Shown here in pieces: positions 27,277-34,912 of a DNA stretch of 64,000 bases. The notes under the pieces are model-generated. The model worked only from the letters and a program-made list of their open reading frames with translations, did not search any database and was not told the DNA's origin. Numbering within the stretch: position 1 is the first letter of the stretch; every line of letters starts with the position of its first letter. This DNA comes from Pleomorphomonas sp001603295 (GTDB lineage: Bacteria > Pseudomonadota > Alphaproteobacteria > Rhizobiales > Pleomorphomonadaceae): the NCBI GenBank assembly GCA_001603295.1, contig LUYO01000089.1, positions 6,474 through 70,473 on the forward strand. Direction: 5' to 3'. The translations under genes and the position numbers were made by a program.

Positions 27277-27994
27277 GATCATCGCTTGAAGCATTAATGA
27301 TTTCAATGCGTTCCACCACCTTGCGAATGTGCTCCTCGACGAACAGGCGCGGATGGGCGACCGCCTCCTCGACATGCTCGTAGATCCAGGTCAGCTCGTG
27401 CGGCACGTGGACGGCGAAGGCGCCGGCGGCGAGCGCCGGCAGGATATCGGAGCGCAGCGAATTGCCGACCATCAGCGCGCGCTCCGGTCCGTCGCCGCCG
27501 CTGGCGAACACGCGGGCATAGGTGGCGGCCGACTTGTCGGAGACGATCTCGACGGCGCGGAACAGCCCGCCCAGGCCGGACTGGCCGAGCTTGCGCTCCT
27601 GATCGTGCAGGTCGCCCTTGGTGATCAGCAGCAGCGGATAGCGGCCGGACAGTGCCTCCAGCGTATCCTGCACCTCGGGCAGCAGTTCCACCGGCTGGCT
27701 CAGCATGTCGCGGCCCATGGCGAGGATGTCGGCCACCGCCGCCGGCGCCAGGCGGCCGTCGCTCGCCTCCAGCGCCGTCTCCATCATCGACAACGTGAAG
27801 CCCTTGATGCCGAAACCATAGAGCGGAATGTTGCGCTTCTCGACGGCGAACAGCCGGGTCGCCAGCGTCGCCCGGTCGCCGAAATCGGCGAGCAGATCGA
27901 GAAAGCGATCCTCGGCGGCGCGGAAGAAGCGCTCGTTCTGCCAGAGCGTGTCGTCGGCGTCGAAGCCGATGGTGGTGACGGAAGCCTGCCGCAT
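27266..27994 (-). CDS. HAD-family hydrolase
   Basis: A 242-residue haloacid-dehalogenase-type phosphatase. Motif I is GFDADDTLW at residues 9-17 with the nucleophilic Asp11, motif II LLLITKGD near 136, motif III lysine in IVSDKSA near 166, and motif IV GNSLRSDILPAL near 188. The long helical cap lies between motifs I and II. Substrates of this subgroup are small phosphorylated metabolites or nucleotides, not predictable here. ATG 27994 is used because family similarity begins at once; the ribosome site is weak. It is divergent from mazG (158 bases between starts). Both could serve house-cleaning of nucleotides, but that is inference. Confidence 0.88.
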   Translation of the reverse strand: MRQASVTTIGFDADDTLWQNERFFRAAEDRFLDLLADFGDRATLATRLFAVEKRNIPLYGFGIKGFTLSMMETALEASDGRLAPAAVADILAMGRDMLSQPVELLPEVQDTLEALSGRYPLLLITKGDLHDQERKLGQSGLGGLFRAVEIVSDKSAATYARVFASGGDGPERALMVGNSLRSDILPALAAGAFAVHVPHELTWIYEHVEEAVAHPRLFVEEHIRKVVERIEIINASSDDLTR

Positions 27995-28151
27995 GATGTT
28001 GTCGCCCCGAAAGCCGTCGCGCTGGCGCCTCGTAACTATCACCCCGCCCCGCCGGCGATCAACGCCGCCAACTGCCTTCGGCGCCGTCTTTGGCGTTGAC
28101 TCGGGGCGGTCGCCGCGCCAAGTCTCGCGGCCATTGCCAAGGAGTTTTCCC

Positions 28152-28985
28152 ATGCAGCCCGGCCGCGACATATCCGTCCTGATCGACATCATGGCCCGGC
28201 TGCGCGATCCCAATGGCGGCTGCGCCTGGGACCGCGAGCAGACGTTCGAGACCGTCGCCCCCTACACCATCGAGGAAGCCTACGAGGTGGCCGAGGCGAT
28301 CGCCCGCGGCGACCGGCACGACATCTGCGACGAGCTGGGCGACCTCCTGTTGCAGGTGGTGTTTCACGCCCGCATGGCCGAGGAGGAAGGCGCCTTCGCC
28401 TTCCCCGACGTCGTCGAGGCGGTGACGCGCAAGATGATCCGCCGCCATCCGCACGTGTTCGGCCCCGAGGAGGCGCGTACCCCGCATCTCGTCAAGGGCA
28501 TCTGGGAGAAGATCAAGGCCGAGGAGCGGCAGGAGAAGGCGACGCGCCATGGCGGCAAACTGCCGGACGGTCTGTTGGATCAGGTCTCGGTCGCCATGCC
28601 GCCGATGCTGAGGGCGGTGAAATTGCAGCAGAAGGCCGGCACCGTCGGCTTCGACTGGAACGATCCGCGCGCCGTGCTCACCAAGATTCGCGAGGAGCTG
28701 GACGAGCTGGAGGCGGAGATGAACCGCGCCGACGACAGCGAGACGGAGAAGGCGGAGGCGCGGGCGGCCATTGAGGCTGAACTCGGCGACGTGCTGTTCG
28801 CGCTGGCCAATCTCGGCCGCCATCTCGACATCGATCCGGAGGCGGCGGTGCGGGCGACCAACGAGAAATTCAGGAAGCGCTTTTCCTACATCGAGCGGAA
28901 GCTCGGGGAAGCCGGGCGCCGGCCGGCGGAAGCGACGCTTCAGGAAATGGAAGCGCTGTGGCAGGAGGCCAAGACCGGGGCCTGA
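28152..28985 (+). CDS. mazG: Nucleoside triphosphate pyrophosphohydrolase MazG
   Basis: A 277-residue MazG with two MazG domains. The first contains CAWDREQTFETVAPYTIEEAY near residue 24 and DELGDLLLQVVFHARM near 60, the metal-binding EExxE/DELGD pattern. The second has LTKIREELDELEAEM near 178 and IEAELGDVLFALANLGRHL near 205. It hydrolyses non-canonical or excess NTPs to NMP and pyrophosphate in the cytoplasm. Length equals the enterobacterial enzyme. The start ATG at 28152 follows GGAG. The gene converges with the first small DUF3563-like gene, with that gene's terminator between them. Confidence 0.95.
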   Translation: MQPGRDISVLIDIMARLRDPNGGCAWDREQTFETVAPYTIEEAYEVAEAIARGDRHDICDELGDLLLQVVFHARMAEEEGAFAFPDVVEAVTRKMIRRHPHVFGPEEARTPHLVKGIWEKIKAEERQEKATRHGGKLPDGLLDQVSVAMPPMLRAVKLQQKAGTVGFDWNDPRAVLTKIREELDELEAEMNRADDSETEKAEARAAIEAELGDVLFALANLGRHLDIDPEAAVRATNEKFRKRFSYIERKLGEAGRRPAEATLQEMEALWQEAKTGA

Positions 28986-29018
28986 CGGACCGGCCGGAGC
29001 CATGAAAGAGAGAAGCCA

Positions 29019-29051
29019 CAAAAGAGAAACCCGGCTCGATGGCCGGGTTTC
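29019..29051 (-). terminator. Terminator of small gene C (DUF3563-like)
   Basis: GAAACCCGGC/GCCGGGTTTC, a perfect 10-bp stem with a 6-base loop, followed on the minus strand by TCTTTT. It also lies 34 bases after the mazG stop and could act weakly for that strand. Confidence 0.8.
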
Positions 29052-29146
29052 ACAGTCCTCTCGGGGCCGGACCGTCTTCGAGCTTGCGGCTCGCGGTCCG
29101 GGGTAGCTGGCGGGCGATCCCCATGACGGGATCGACGTGGCGGCGA

Positions 29147-29299
29147 TCAGAGGGCATTGCGGAACATCCCACGGTCGACGGCGCGCTGACGATACTCGAG
29201 GTCGATGCGATCGGTGGCCTCGTTGAGGTAGGCGAGTTCGCGTTCGGCAGCGGTGGCGGGGCGGAGGGCGCGGGCGGCCTTGCGAAGCTGGGTGAACAT
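29147..29299 (-). CDS. Small DUF3563-like protein C
   Basis: A 50-residue protein starting MFTQLRKAARAL. The conserved half reads ERELAYLNEATDRIDLEYRQ, then R, VDRGMFR. It matches the DUF3563 pattern, a short family of unknown function in proteobacteria. It is the third of three paralogues in a row (others at 29796-29951 and 30249-30410) and keeps their MF..L.KA.R start and YLNEA.DR.DLE.RQR core. ATG 29299 is supported by AAAGGA eleven bases upstream. It is followed by its own terminator, so each copy appears to be an independent transcript. Function unknown. Confidence 0.85.
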   Translation of the reverse strand: MFTQLRKAARALRPATAAERELAYLNEATDRIDLEYRQRAVDRGMFRNAL

Positions 29300-29633
29300 T
29301 GTCTTTTCCTTTCGATCCACGAACCGCCGGTTTTTCTTCAGGACCCAGCGATCCGTTCCTCTGTCCTGACAGTCATGAAGATAATACATTCTGTTCTTGG
29401 GACCAGATCGAATGTTGCATGACGCGCATGCGCTCTGCGAATTGGTCTCAACAGATTTTCTTCAAGCGGCTTTCAGAAGCGCTTCATTCGACTTTGCCGG
29501 CTGAGAAAGAACTTAACCATCCATTAAACATGATCGGCCGTCCCGGCGCCGGCAAGATCGAGGGTGCCGGTCTGGAGCGCGGCAGGTGGACACAGGCGCG
29601 CGAGGAGCGGCGGAACGCGGCGCCCCGGAACGA

Positions 29634-29668
29634 CAAAAGCGCCCGGGCGGTCAAGCCATGCGGGCGCT
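29634..29668 (-). terminator. Terminator of small gene B (DUF3563-like)
   Basis: Minus-strand stem AGCGCCCG/CGGGCGCT with a 15-base loop, followed by TTTTGTC. It is about 128 bases after the stop of gene B, so the mRNA would have a long 3' untranslated part. Confidence 0.65.
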
Positions 29669-29795
29669 GGTCGGTAGGTCAGGATATCTCTTGTCGGAGG
29701 ATCGCGGCCCTGGGGTTTGCCGGATCGTCCCGTTTTCCCACTTCGCCGGCACATGAGGCGCCAGCGACTTTCTCGTTTCTCGTCAGAGACTTGGA

Positions 29796-29951
29796 TCAGA
29801 GGCCGAGATTCCGGTTCCGGCGGAACAGGCCACGGTCGATCTCGCGCTGGCGAAGCTCGAGGTCAAGACGGTCACCAGCCTCGTTGAGGTAGGCCGCCTC
29901 GCGTTCGGTGACGCTGACGGAGCGGAGGGCCTTCTTGAGATTGGCAAACAT
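29796..29951 (-). CDS. Small DUF3563-like protein B
   Basis: A 51-residue protein, MFANLKKALRSV then a core AYLNEAGDRLDLELRQREID followed by RGLFRR. It differs from copies A and C in the short linker between the N-terminal helix and the core. ATG 29951 is preceded by AAAGGATG. The DNA of its last 45 bases is nearly identical to copy A, pointing to recent duplication or gene conversion. The predicted fold is two helices with a strongly charged surface. It has no signal peptide or membrane segment. Function unknown. Confidence 0.85.
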   Translation of the reverse strand: MFANLKKALRSVSVTEREAAYLNEAGDRLDLELRQREIDRGLFRRNRNLGL

Positions 29952-30170
29952 AGCTGCATCCTTTCTTTGGGTGCCGCCGGGATCATCCTTGTTCCGGCGT
30001 TCGTTTCATTGCTCTTACGCTTCAAAACATAGAGATTTATCCCGATCGTACCAGTGCTGATAGCGCAAAGCGGCCATGCGCCCCACGAGAATCGACTTGA
30101 AGAAGAACTATAGTCTTCCTTCAGATAAAGTTTCGACGCAGCGTGATATGATCAGCATAGTCCGGATACG

Positions 30171-30207
30171 ACAAAAGCGCTCCGCCCTGCCGGGCCGGGA
30201 GCGCTTT
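30171..30207 (-). terminator. Terminator of small gene A (DUF3563-like)
   Basis: AAAGCGCTCC/GGAGCGCTTT, a perfect 10-bp stem with a 14-base loop and TTTTGTC on the minus strand, about 40 bases after the stop of gene A. Confidence 0.85.
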
Positions 30208-30248
30208 CAGCGTCGTGGTTGATGTCGTCGGACGTTACCGAGGCCGGC

Positions 30249-30410
30249 TTAGAGGCCGTAGGGAGGACGGCGGAACAGGCCGCGGTCGATCTCGCGCTGG
30301 CGGTACTCCAGCTCGACGCGGTCGCCGGCGGTGTTCAGATAGTGCAGCTCGCGCTCCTCGGGAGTGGCAACGTGCAGCGCGCGAGCGACCTTCTTCAGCG
30401 GACCAAACAT
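30249..30410 (-). CDS. Small DUF3563-like protein A
   Basis: A 53-residue protein, MFGPLKKVARALHVATPEER followed by LHYLNTAGDRVELEYRQREI and DRGLFRR. It is the most upstream of three tandem paralogues. ATG 30410 has a GA-rich leader (GAGAGAAGTGAAAG) as ribosome site. A good promoter is visible 80-110 bases upstream and a strong terminator downstream. The charged amphipathic helix and the conserved RQREIDRGLFR end suggest a binding surface for RNA, DNA or a protein partner; this is speculation from composition only. Confidence 0.85.
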   Translation of the reverse strand: MFGPLKKVARALHVATPEERELHYLNTAGDRVELEYRQREIDRGLFRRPPYGL

Positions 30411-30491
30411 GACTTTCACTTCTCTCGACGATACGGACCGGCGACGATCCCGGCGCCGCCGGACATCCGGCCGCCTCGTCGCCTCGCCCCT

Positions 30492-30520
30492 CATATAGAC
30501 TTTCGTCGTAGTGCCGCCAA
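30492..30520 (-). promoter_or_regulatory. Sigma-70-type promoter of small gene A
   Basis: On the minus strand TTGGCG (30515-30520) and TATATG (30492-30497) are separated by exactly 17 bases. Transcription would start near 30485, leaving a leader of about 75 bases. Confidence 0.55.
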
Positions 30521-30595
30521 GGCCGCCTTCGCAGGGCAGCCATGCGAACGCCCTGGAATCGCGTCACAATTTCTTCATGAACTTTTCAGGCAAAT

Positions 30596-31480
30596 TTAAT
30601 TGGCGGGCGTTGCCTTGGCAACGCCGGCGACCGGGCGCGGCGGCACCGCCGGCTCAACCCGCGCATCGATCACCTTTCCATCCTCGATCACCATGCCGTC
30701 GTAGGACGGCAGCACGCCGGCCGGCACCTCGCCGGAGAGGGTGCGGTAGTCGAGGTCGTGATGCATGTGGGTGATGATGATGGTACCGGCGCCGACGCGG
30801 CGGCCAGCCTCGATCGCCTGATCCACCGAGAAGTGGCTGACGTGCGGCCGGTAACGCAGCGCATCGACAATGAACACGTCGACGCCGGCGATCAGCGGCC
30901 ATGTTTCGTCGGGAATGGCGCTGACGTCGGAGGAATAGGCGAGACCGCCAAAGCGGTAGCCCATGCTGTGGATCTCGCCATGCACCTGCGCATAGGGCAG
31001 CACCTCGATCGGTCCGCCCTTGCCGTCGATAGTGAACGCCCGACCGGCGACGACGCGATGCTCGATGACGATGGGCGGATAGCCGGAGCCGACCGGCGTC
31101 GCGAAACAGTAGCCGAAGGCTTCCTTGAGCCTGGCCGCCGTGGCCTCATCGGCATAGATCGGCACGCGGTGGCCGCTATTGTGGAAGAACTGCCTCAACT
31201 CGTCGATGCCGTGGATGTGGTCGGCGTGCGAATGAGTGTAGAGCACCGCATCGGCCTCGCCGACGCCGGCCCGCAGCACCTGCTCACGGAAATCCGGGCC
31301 GGTATCGACGATGATGCGGGTGACGCCGCCATCCTCGCCGATCCGCTCGACCATCAGCGACGAACGAAGGCGGCGGTTGCGCGGCTCATTGGGGTCGCAG
31401 GCGCCCCAGTCGTTGCCGATGCGCGGCACGCCGGGCGAGGCACCGCAGCCGAGCACGGTGAAGCGCATGCGGGCGGTCAT
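30596..31480 (-). CDS. MBL-fold metallo-hydrolase, PhnP-like
   Basis: A 294-residue metallo-beta-lactamase-fold protein of the PhnP/phosphodiesterase-like branch. The N-terminal VLGCGASPGVPRIGNDWGAC and the zinc motif YTHSHADHIHGIDELR (near residue 81) are typical, and further metal ligands lie in YSSDVS near 187 and IITHMHHDL near 236. In many bacteria this gene follows tatD, and here its start overlaps the tatD stop by four bases (ATGA), so they are co-translated. The substrate is probably a cyclic phosphate or phosphodiester, by family only. Confidence 0.88.
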   Translation of the reverse strand: MTARMRFTVLGCGASPGVPRIGNDWGACDPNEPRNRRLRSSLMVERIGEDGGVTRIIVDTGPDFREQVLRAGVGEADAVLYTHSHADHIHGIDELRQFFHNSGHRVPIYADEATAARLKEAFGYCFATPVGSGYPPIVIEHRVVAGRAFTIDGKGGPIEVLPYAQVHGEIHSMGYRFGGLAYSSDVSAIPDETWPLIAGVDVFIVDALRYRPHVSHFSVDQAIEAGRRVGAGTIIITHMHHDLDYRTLSGEVPAGVLPSYDGMVIEDGKVIDARVEPAVPPRPVAGVAKATPAN

Positions 31481-32268
31481 GATGGGAAGACCTCGCGCGG
31501 CACCTTGGCGAACAGCCGAGCGAAATTGGCCGTGGTTATCGTCGCCATCTCGGCCGGCGTCACGCCCTTCACCTCGGCCAGCACCTTGGCCGTATGCGCC
31601 ACATAGGCCGGCTCGTTGCGCTTGCCGCGCCAGGGCAGCGGGGCGAGATAGGGCGCATCGGTCTCGACCAGCAGCCGATCCATCGGCACGTCGCGGGCAA
31701 TGGCGCGCAACTCGTCGGAGCGCTTGAAGGTCAGAATGCCGGAGAAGGACACGTAGGCGCCGAGCGCCGTCGCCCGCTCCATCAGTTCGCGGCCGGAGGA
31801 GAAGCAGTGCAGCAGGATCGGGAAGGCACCCTTCTGCGTCTCTTCCTCAAGGATGGCGATCATGTCGGCGTCGGCGTCGCGGGCATGGATGCAGAGCGGC
31901 AGGCCGGTGATCCTTGCCGCCGCGATATGGCGGCGAAACACCTCGGCCTGCACGTCGCGCGGAGAGGAATCGTAGAAATAATCGAGCCCGGCCTCGCCGA
32001 TGGCGATCACCTTGGGGTGCCCGGCGAGCGCCACCAGTTCGTCGACGCCGACGCCCGCCTCCTTGGCCGCCTCGTGCGGATGCGTGCCGACCGTACAATA
32101 GACCTCGGGATGCGCTTCGGCGATCGCCCGCACCGCGGCGAAGTCGCGGACGCGCGTGCCGATCGTCACCATCAGGCGCACGTCGGCCGCCGCCGCGCGG
32201 GCGATCAGCGCGTCGGTCTCGCCGGCGAAATCGGGAAAATCGAGGTGGCAATGGCTGTCGATAATCAT
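31477..32268 (-). CDS. tatD: TatD family deoxyribonuclease
   Basis: A 263-residue TIM-barrel metal-dependent hydrolase. The first metal motif DSHCHLDFPDF is at residues 4-14; others are VGTHPHEA near 81, GEAGLDYFYD near 113, LHCFSS near 173 and VETDAPYLAP near 220. TatD enzymes are 3'-5' exonucleases of DNA/RNA, implicated in repair. It begins a two-gene operon with the PhnP-like gene. In many relatives metG and holB lie directly upstream; here they are absent, and a probable sRNA and recG lie on the opposite strand instead. Confidence 0.93.
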   Translation of the reverse strand: MIIDSHCHLDFPDFAGETDALIARAAAADVRLMVTIGTRVRDFAAVRAIAEAHPEVYCTVGTHPHEAAKEAGVGVDELVALAGHPKVIAIGEAGLDYFYDSSPRDVQAEVFRRHIAAARITGLPLCIHARDADADMIAILEEETQKGAFPILLHCFSSGRELMERATALGAYVSFSGILTFKRSDELRAIARDVPMDRLLVETDAPYLAPLPWRGKRNEPAYVAHTAKVLAEVKGVTPAEMATITTANFARLFAKVPREVFPS

Positions 32269-32399
32269 CGGTGTCCGAACACGGAAAAGCGAGGGATTGT
32301 TCCGACATAGCCGCTCACGCCGCCCCTGTCGAGCATTGGCGGCGGAAGGCTGGTGCGCGCCTTGCGCCGACCGTCACAAAACGCTCACCAACGCCCGCT

Positions 32400-32494
32400 A
32401 GAAACACGGTCGGTCTCAACACCCATTGAGCCGCCCGACTTTTGATTTGCAGACACCTGTATTCTCCGGGCGCCTTCGGGCGCCCGTTCTTTTT
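32400..32494 (+). ncRNA. Candidate small RNA upstream of recG
   Basis: A hairpin at 32409-32439 (GTCGG/CCGAC and CTCAA/TTGAG around CACCCA), then a single-stranded A/T-rich stretch, then a perfect UUCG-loop terminator with a T-run. This is the architecture of an Hfq-type sRNA. No gene on this strand precedes it, so the terminator is otherwise unexplained. The 5' end is a guess; CTAGAA at 32398 could be part of a -10. I do not recognise the family. Confidence 0.5.
32467..32494 (+). terminator. Strong orphan intrinsic terminator (UUCG loop)
   Basis: CGGGCGCC-TTCG-GGCGCCCG, a perfect 8-bp stem with the very stable TTCG loop, followed by TTCTTTTT. It reads rightwards although no coding gene ends upstream on this strand. 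Confidence 0.9.
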
Positions 32495-32566
32495 GCGGCG
32501 TGGATGAGGCATCCCATCGGGCCTCCAACGCTACCGCGACGGCTGCCAATGCTCTAGCATCTCGCC

Positions 32567-34678
32567 ATGCGTCCCGATCTCCTCAATCCGCTGTTCCAGC
32601 CGCTCACCTCGCTGCCCGGCGTCGGTCCGCGCACCGCGCCGAAGCTCGAGAAGCTGGTCGGCCCCGGTGGCGAGACGGCGCGCGGCGGGGTGGTGCTCGA
32701 CCTGTTGTTCCACATCCCAACCGGACTCATCGACCGCAGCCATGAAGCGCTCATCGATTCTGCCTCGGAAGGGGCGATCGTCACGCTGCGCGTCCGCGTC
32801 GACCGCCACCGGCCGACGCCGCCGCAGTCGCGGGCGCCCTACCGCATTGCCGTCCACGACGACAGCGGCGAGCTTGCCGTCACCTATTTCCGCGCCGACA
32901 AGAGCTGGCTCGAAAAGCTCTACCCGGTGGGCGAGACGGTGCTGATCTCCGGCCGCATCGAGCGCTTCAACGGCACGCCGCAGATGAGTCATCCCGACCA
33001 CGTGGTGCCTGAGGCCGAGGCCGACAAGCTGCCGCGCCTCGAGCCGGTCTATCCGATGACCGAGGGCATCAACGGCCGGCTGATCGCCCGCCTCGCCGAG
33101 GCGGCGCTCGCCCGCCTGCCGCAATTGCCGGAATGGCTCGACGAGGCGCATCTCCGCCGCGAGGGCTGGCCGTCCTTCGCGGATGCGCTGCGGCAGCTCC
33201 ACAAGCCTGAGGCACCTGAAGCCGCTGACCAGCCTAGCCCGGCGCTGACCCGCCTCGCCTATGACGAACTGCTCGCCAACCAGCTCGCCCTCGCCTTGGT
33301 CCGCCGGCAGTTGAAGGGCGCCACCAGCCGCCCGCGCCTGCCGACCGGCAACATCGCCCGCCGCCTCGCCGCCGCCCTGCCCTTCAAGTTCACCGGCTCG
33401 CAGGAGGCGGCCATCGCCGAGGTGGTGGCCGACCTCTCGGCCCCCAGCCGCATGGTGCGCCTCGTCCAGGGCGACGTCGGCTCGGGCAAGACCATGGTGG
33501 CGCTGTTCGCGGCGGCGGCCGCCGTCGAGGCCGGCGGTCAGGTGGCGGTGATGGCGCCGACCGAACTCCTGGCCCGCCAGCACGCCCGCTCCATGGCCGA
33601 TCTCGCCGAAGCGGCCGGCCTTCGCCTGGCGCTGGTCACCGGTGCCGACAAGGCCAGGAGCAAGCGCGAGGCGCTGGAGCGCATCGCCACCGGCGAGGTC
33701 GACATCGTCGTCGGCACCCACGCGCTGTTCCAGTCGGCCGTCGAGTTCCACAACCTGACGCTGGCCGTCGTCGACGAGCAGCACCGCTTCGGCGTCCACC
33801 AGCGGCTGGCGCTGTCCGCCAAGGGCACCAGGACCGACCTCCTGGTGATGACCGCGACGCCCATCCCGCGCACGCTGATGCTGGCCTATTTCGGCGACAT
33901 GGACGTCTCCCGTCTCACCGAGAAGCCGGCCGGCCGCAAGCCGATCGCCACCGTCACCGTGCCGCAGGAGCGCATCGGCGAGATCGTCGGCCGCATCGGC
34001 TCGGCCATCCGGCTCGAGGGCGCCAAGGTCTACTGGGTGTGCCCGCTGGTCGAGGAGAGCGAGAGCGTCGACCTCGCCGCCGCCGAGGAGCGCTACGCCG
34101 ACCTCCGCCAGTATTTCGGCGCCGACGTGGCGCTCGTCCACGGTCGCATGAAGGCGGCCGAGAAGGACGCCGCCATGGCCCGCTTCAAGGCCGGCGAGGC
34201 GCATATCCTGGTGGCCACCACGGTGATCGAGGTCGGCGTCGACGTGCCGGACGCCACCATCATGGTGATCGAGCACGCCGAGCGTTTCGGCCTCGCCCAG
34301 CTCCACCAGTTGCGTGGCCGCGTTGGCCGCGGCGACAAGTCGTCGGCCTGCGTGCTGCTCTACAAAGGGCCGCTAGGCGAGACGGCGAAGGCGCGGCTGA
34401 AGGTGATGCGCGACACCGACGACGGCTTCCGCATCGCCGAGGAGGACCTGAAGCTGCGCGGCGGCGGCGAGTTGCTCGGCACCCGCCAGAGCGGCCTGCC
34501 CGGCTTCCGCTTCGTGCGCGCCGAGCACCATGGCGAGCTGATGGAGACGGCCCGCGACGACGCCGCGCTGCTGCTCGCCCGCGACGCCGGCCTCGCCGGC
34601 CCGCGCGGCGAGGCGCTGAAGCTGTTGCTTTATCTGTTCGGCCGCGACGAGGCGGTGCGGCTGATCCGGGCGGGCTGA
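32567..34678 (+). CDS. recG: ATP-dependent DNA helicase RecG
   Basis: A 703-residue helicase that remodels stalled forks and branched DNA. The N-terminal wedge/OB domain occupies about residues 1-230. The helicase core has Walker A GDVGSGKT near 302, PTELLARQH near 330, the DEQH box (VVDEQHRFG) near 403, TATPIPRT near 429, and C-terminal motifs VEVGVDVPDATIM near 561 and QLRGRVGRG near 584. All motifs are intact and length is usual. The ATG at 32567 lies 73 bases after an orphan terminator. Downstream is a MITE-like repeat starting five bases after the stop. Confidence 0.97.
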   Translation: MRPDLLNPLFQPLTSLPGVGPRTAPKLEKLVGPGGETARGGVVLDLLFHIPTGLIDRSHEALIDSASEGAIVTLRVRVDRHRPTPPQSRAPYRIAVHDDSGELAVTYFRADKSWLEKLYPVGETVLISGRIERFNGTPQMSHPDHVVPEAEADKLPRLEPVYPMTEGINGRLIARLAEAALARLPQLPEWLDEAHLRREGWPSFADALRQLHKPEAPEAADQPSPALTRLAYDELLANQLALALVRRQLKGATSRPRLPTGNIARRLAAALPFKFTGSQEAAIAEVVADLSAPSRMVRLVQGDVGSGKTMVALFAAAAAVEAGGQVAVMAPTELLARQHARSMADLAEAAGLRLALVTGADKARSKREALERIATGEVDIVVGTHALFQSAVEFHNLTLAVVDEQHRFGVHQRLALSAKGTRTDLLVMTATPIPRTLMLAYFGDMDVSRLTEKPAGRKPIATVTVPQERIGEIVGRIGSAIRLEGAKVYWVCPLVEESESVDLAAAEERYADLRQYFGADVALVHGRMKAAEKDAAMARFKAGEAHILVATTVIEVGVDVPDATIMVIEHAERFGLAQLHQLRGRVGRGDKSSACVLLYKGPLGETAKARLKVMRDTDDGFRIAEEDLKLRGGGELLGTRQSGLPGFRFVRAEHHGELMETARDDAALLLARDAGLAGPRGEALKLLLYLFGRDEAVRLIRAG

Positions 34679-34782
34679 CGCGTCATACCAATTCGCGAAG
34701 ATGCTGACGCATCCGCTCATTGAGACCATTGCCGATTTCTCGTCTGCATCAGCGGCATGAGAAATCGGCAAGCGGAATACCA

Positions 34783-34851
34783 AGAGCAATTCCAGCAAAA
34801 GTGGGAACCGGTTTTGCGTACGGAATTGCGTCTATACAAAGTGGTAGAGCG
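34783..34851. repeat. Interspersed palindromic repeat, copy 3
   Basis: AGAGCAATTCCAGCAAAAGT, central GGAACCGGTTTTGCGTACGG, end GGTAGAGCG. Nested within MITE-like element B copy 2. Confidence 0.75.
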
Positions 34852-34886
34852 TTGCCGGTGAACCGGAGTTCACCGGCAACGCTCTA
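34845..34886. repeat. Perfect 19-bp hairpin with CGGA loop
   Basis: TAGAGCGTTGCCGGTGAAC pairs perfectly with its complement at 34868-34886 around CGGA. It has no T-run on either side and sits inside the composite repeat between the converging recG and LysR genes. It would also block read-through by its stability. Confidence 0.8.
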
Positions 34887-34912
34887 ACAGTCATTTCCAA
34901 TGCCTCTTGGTA

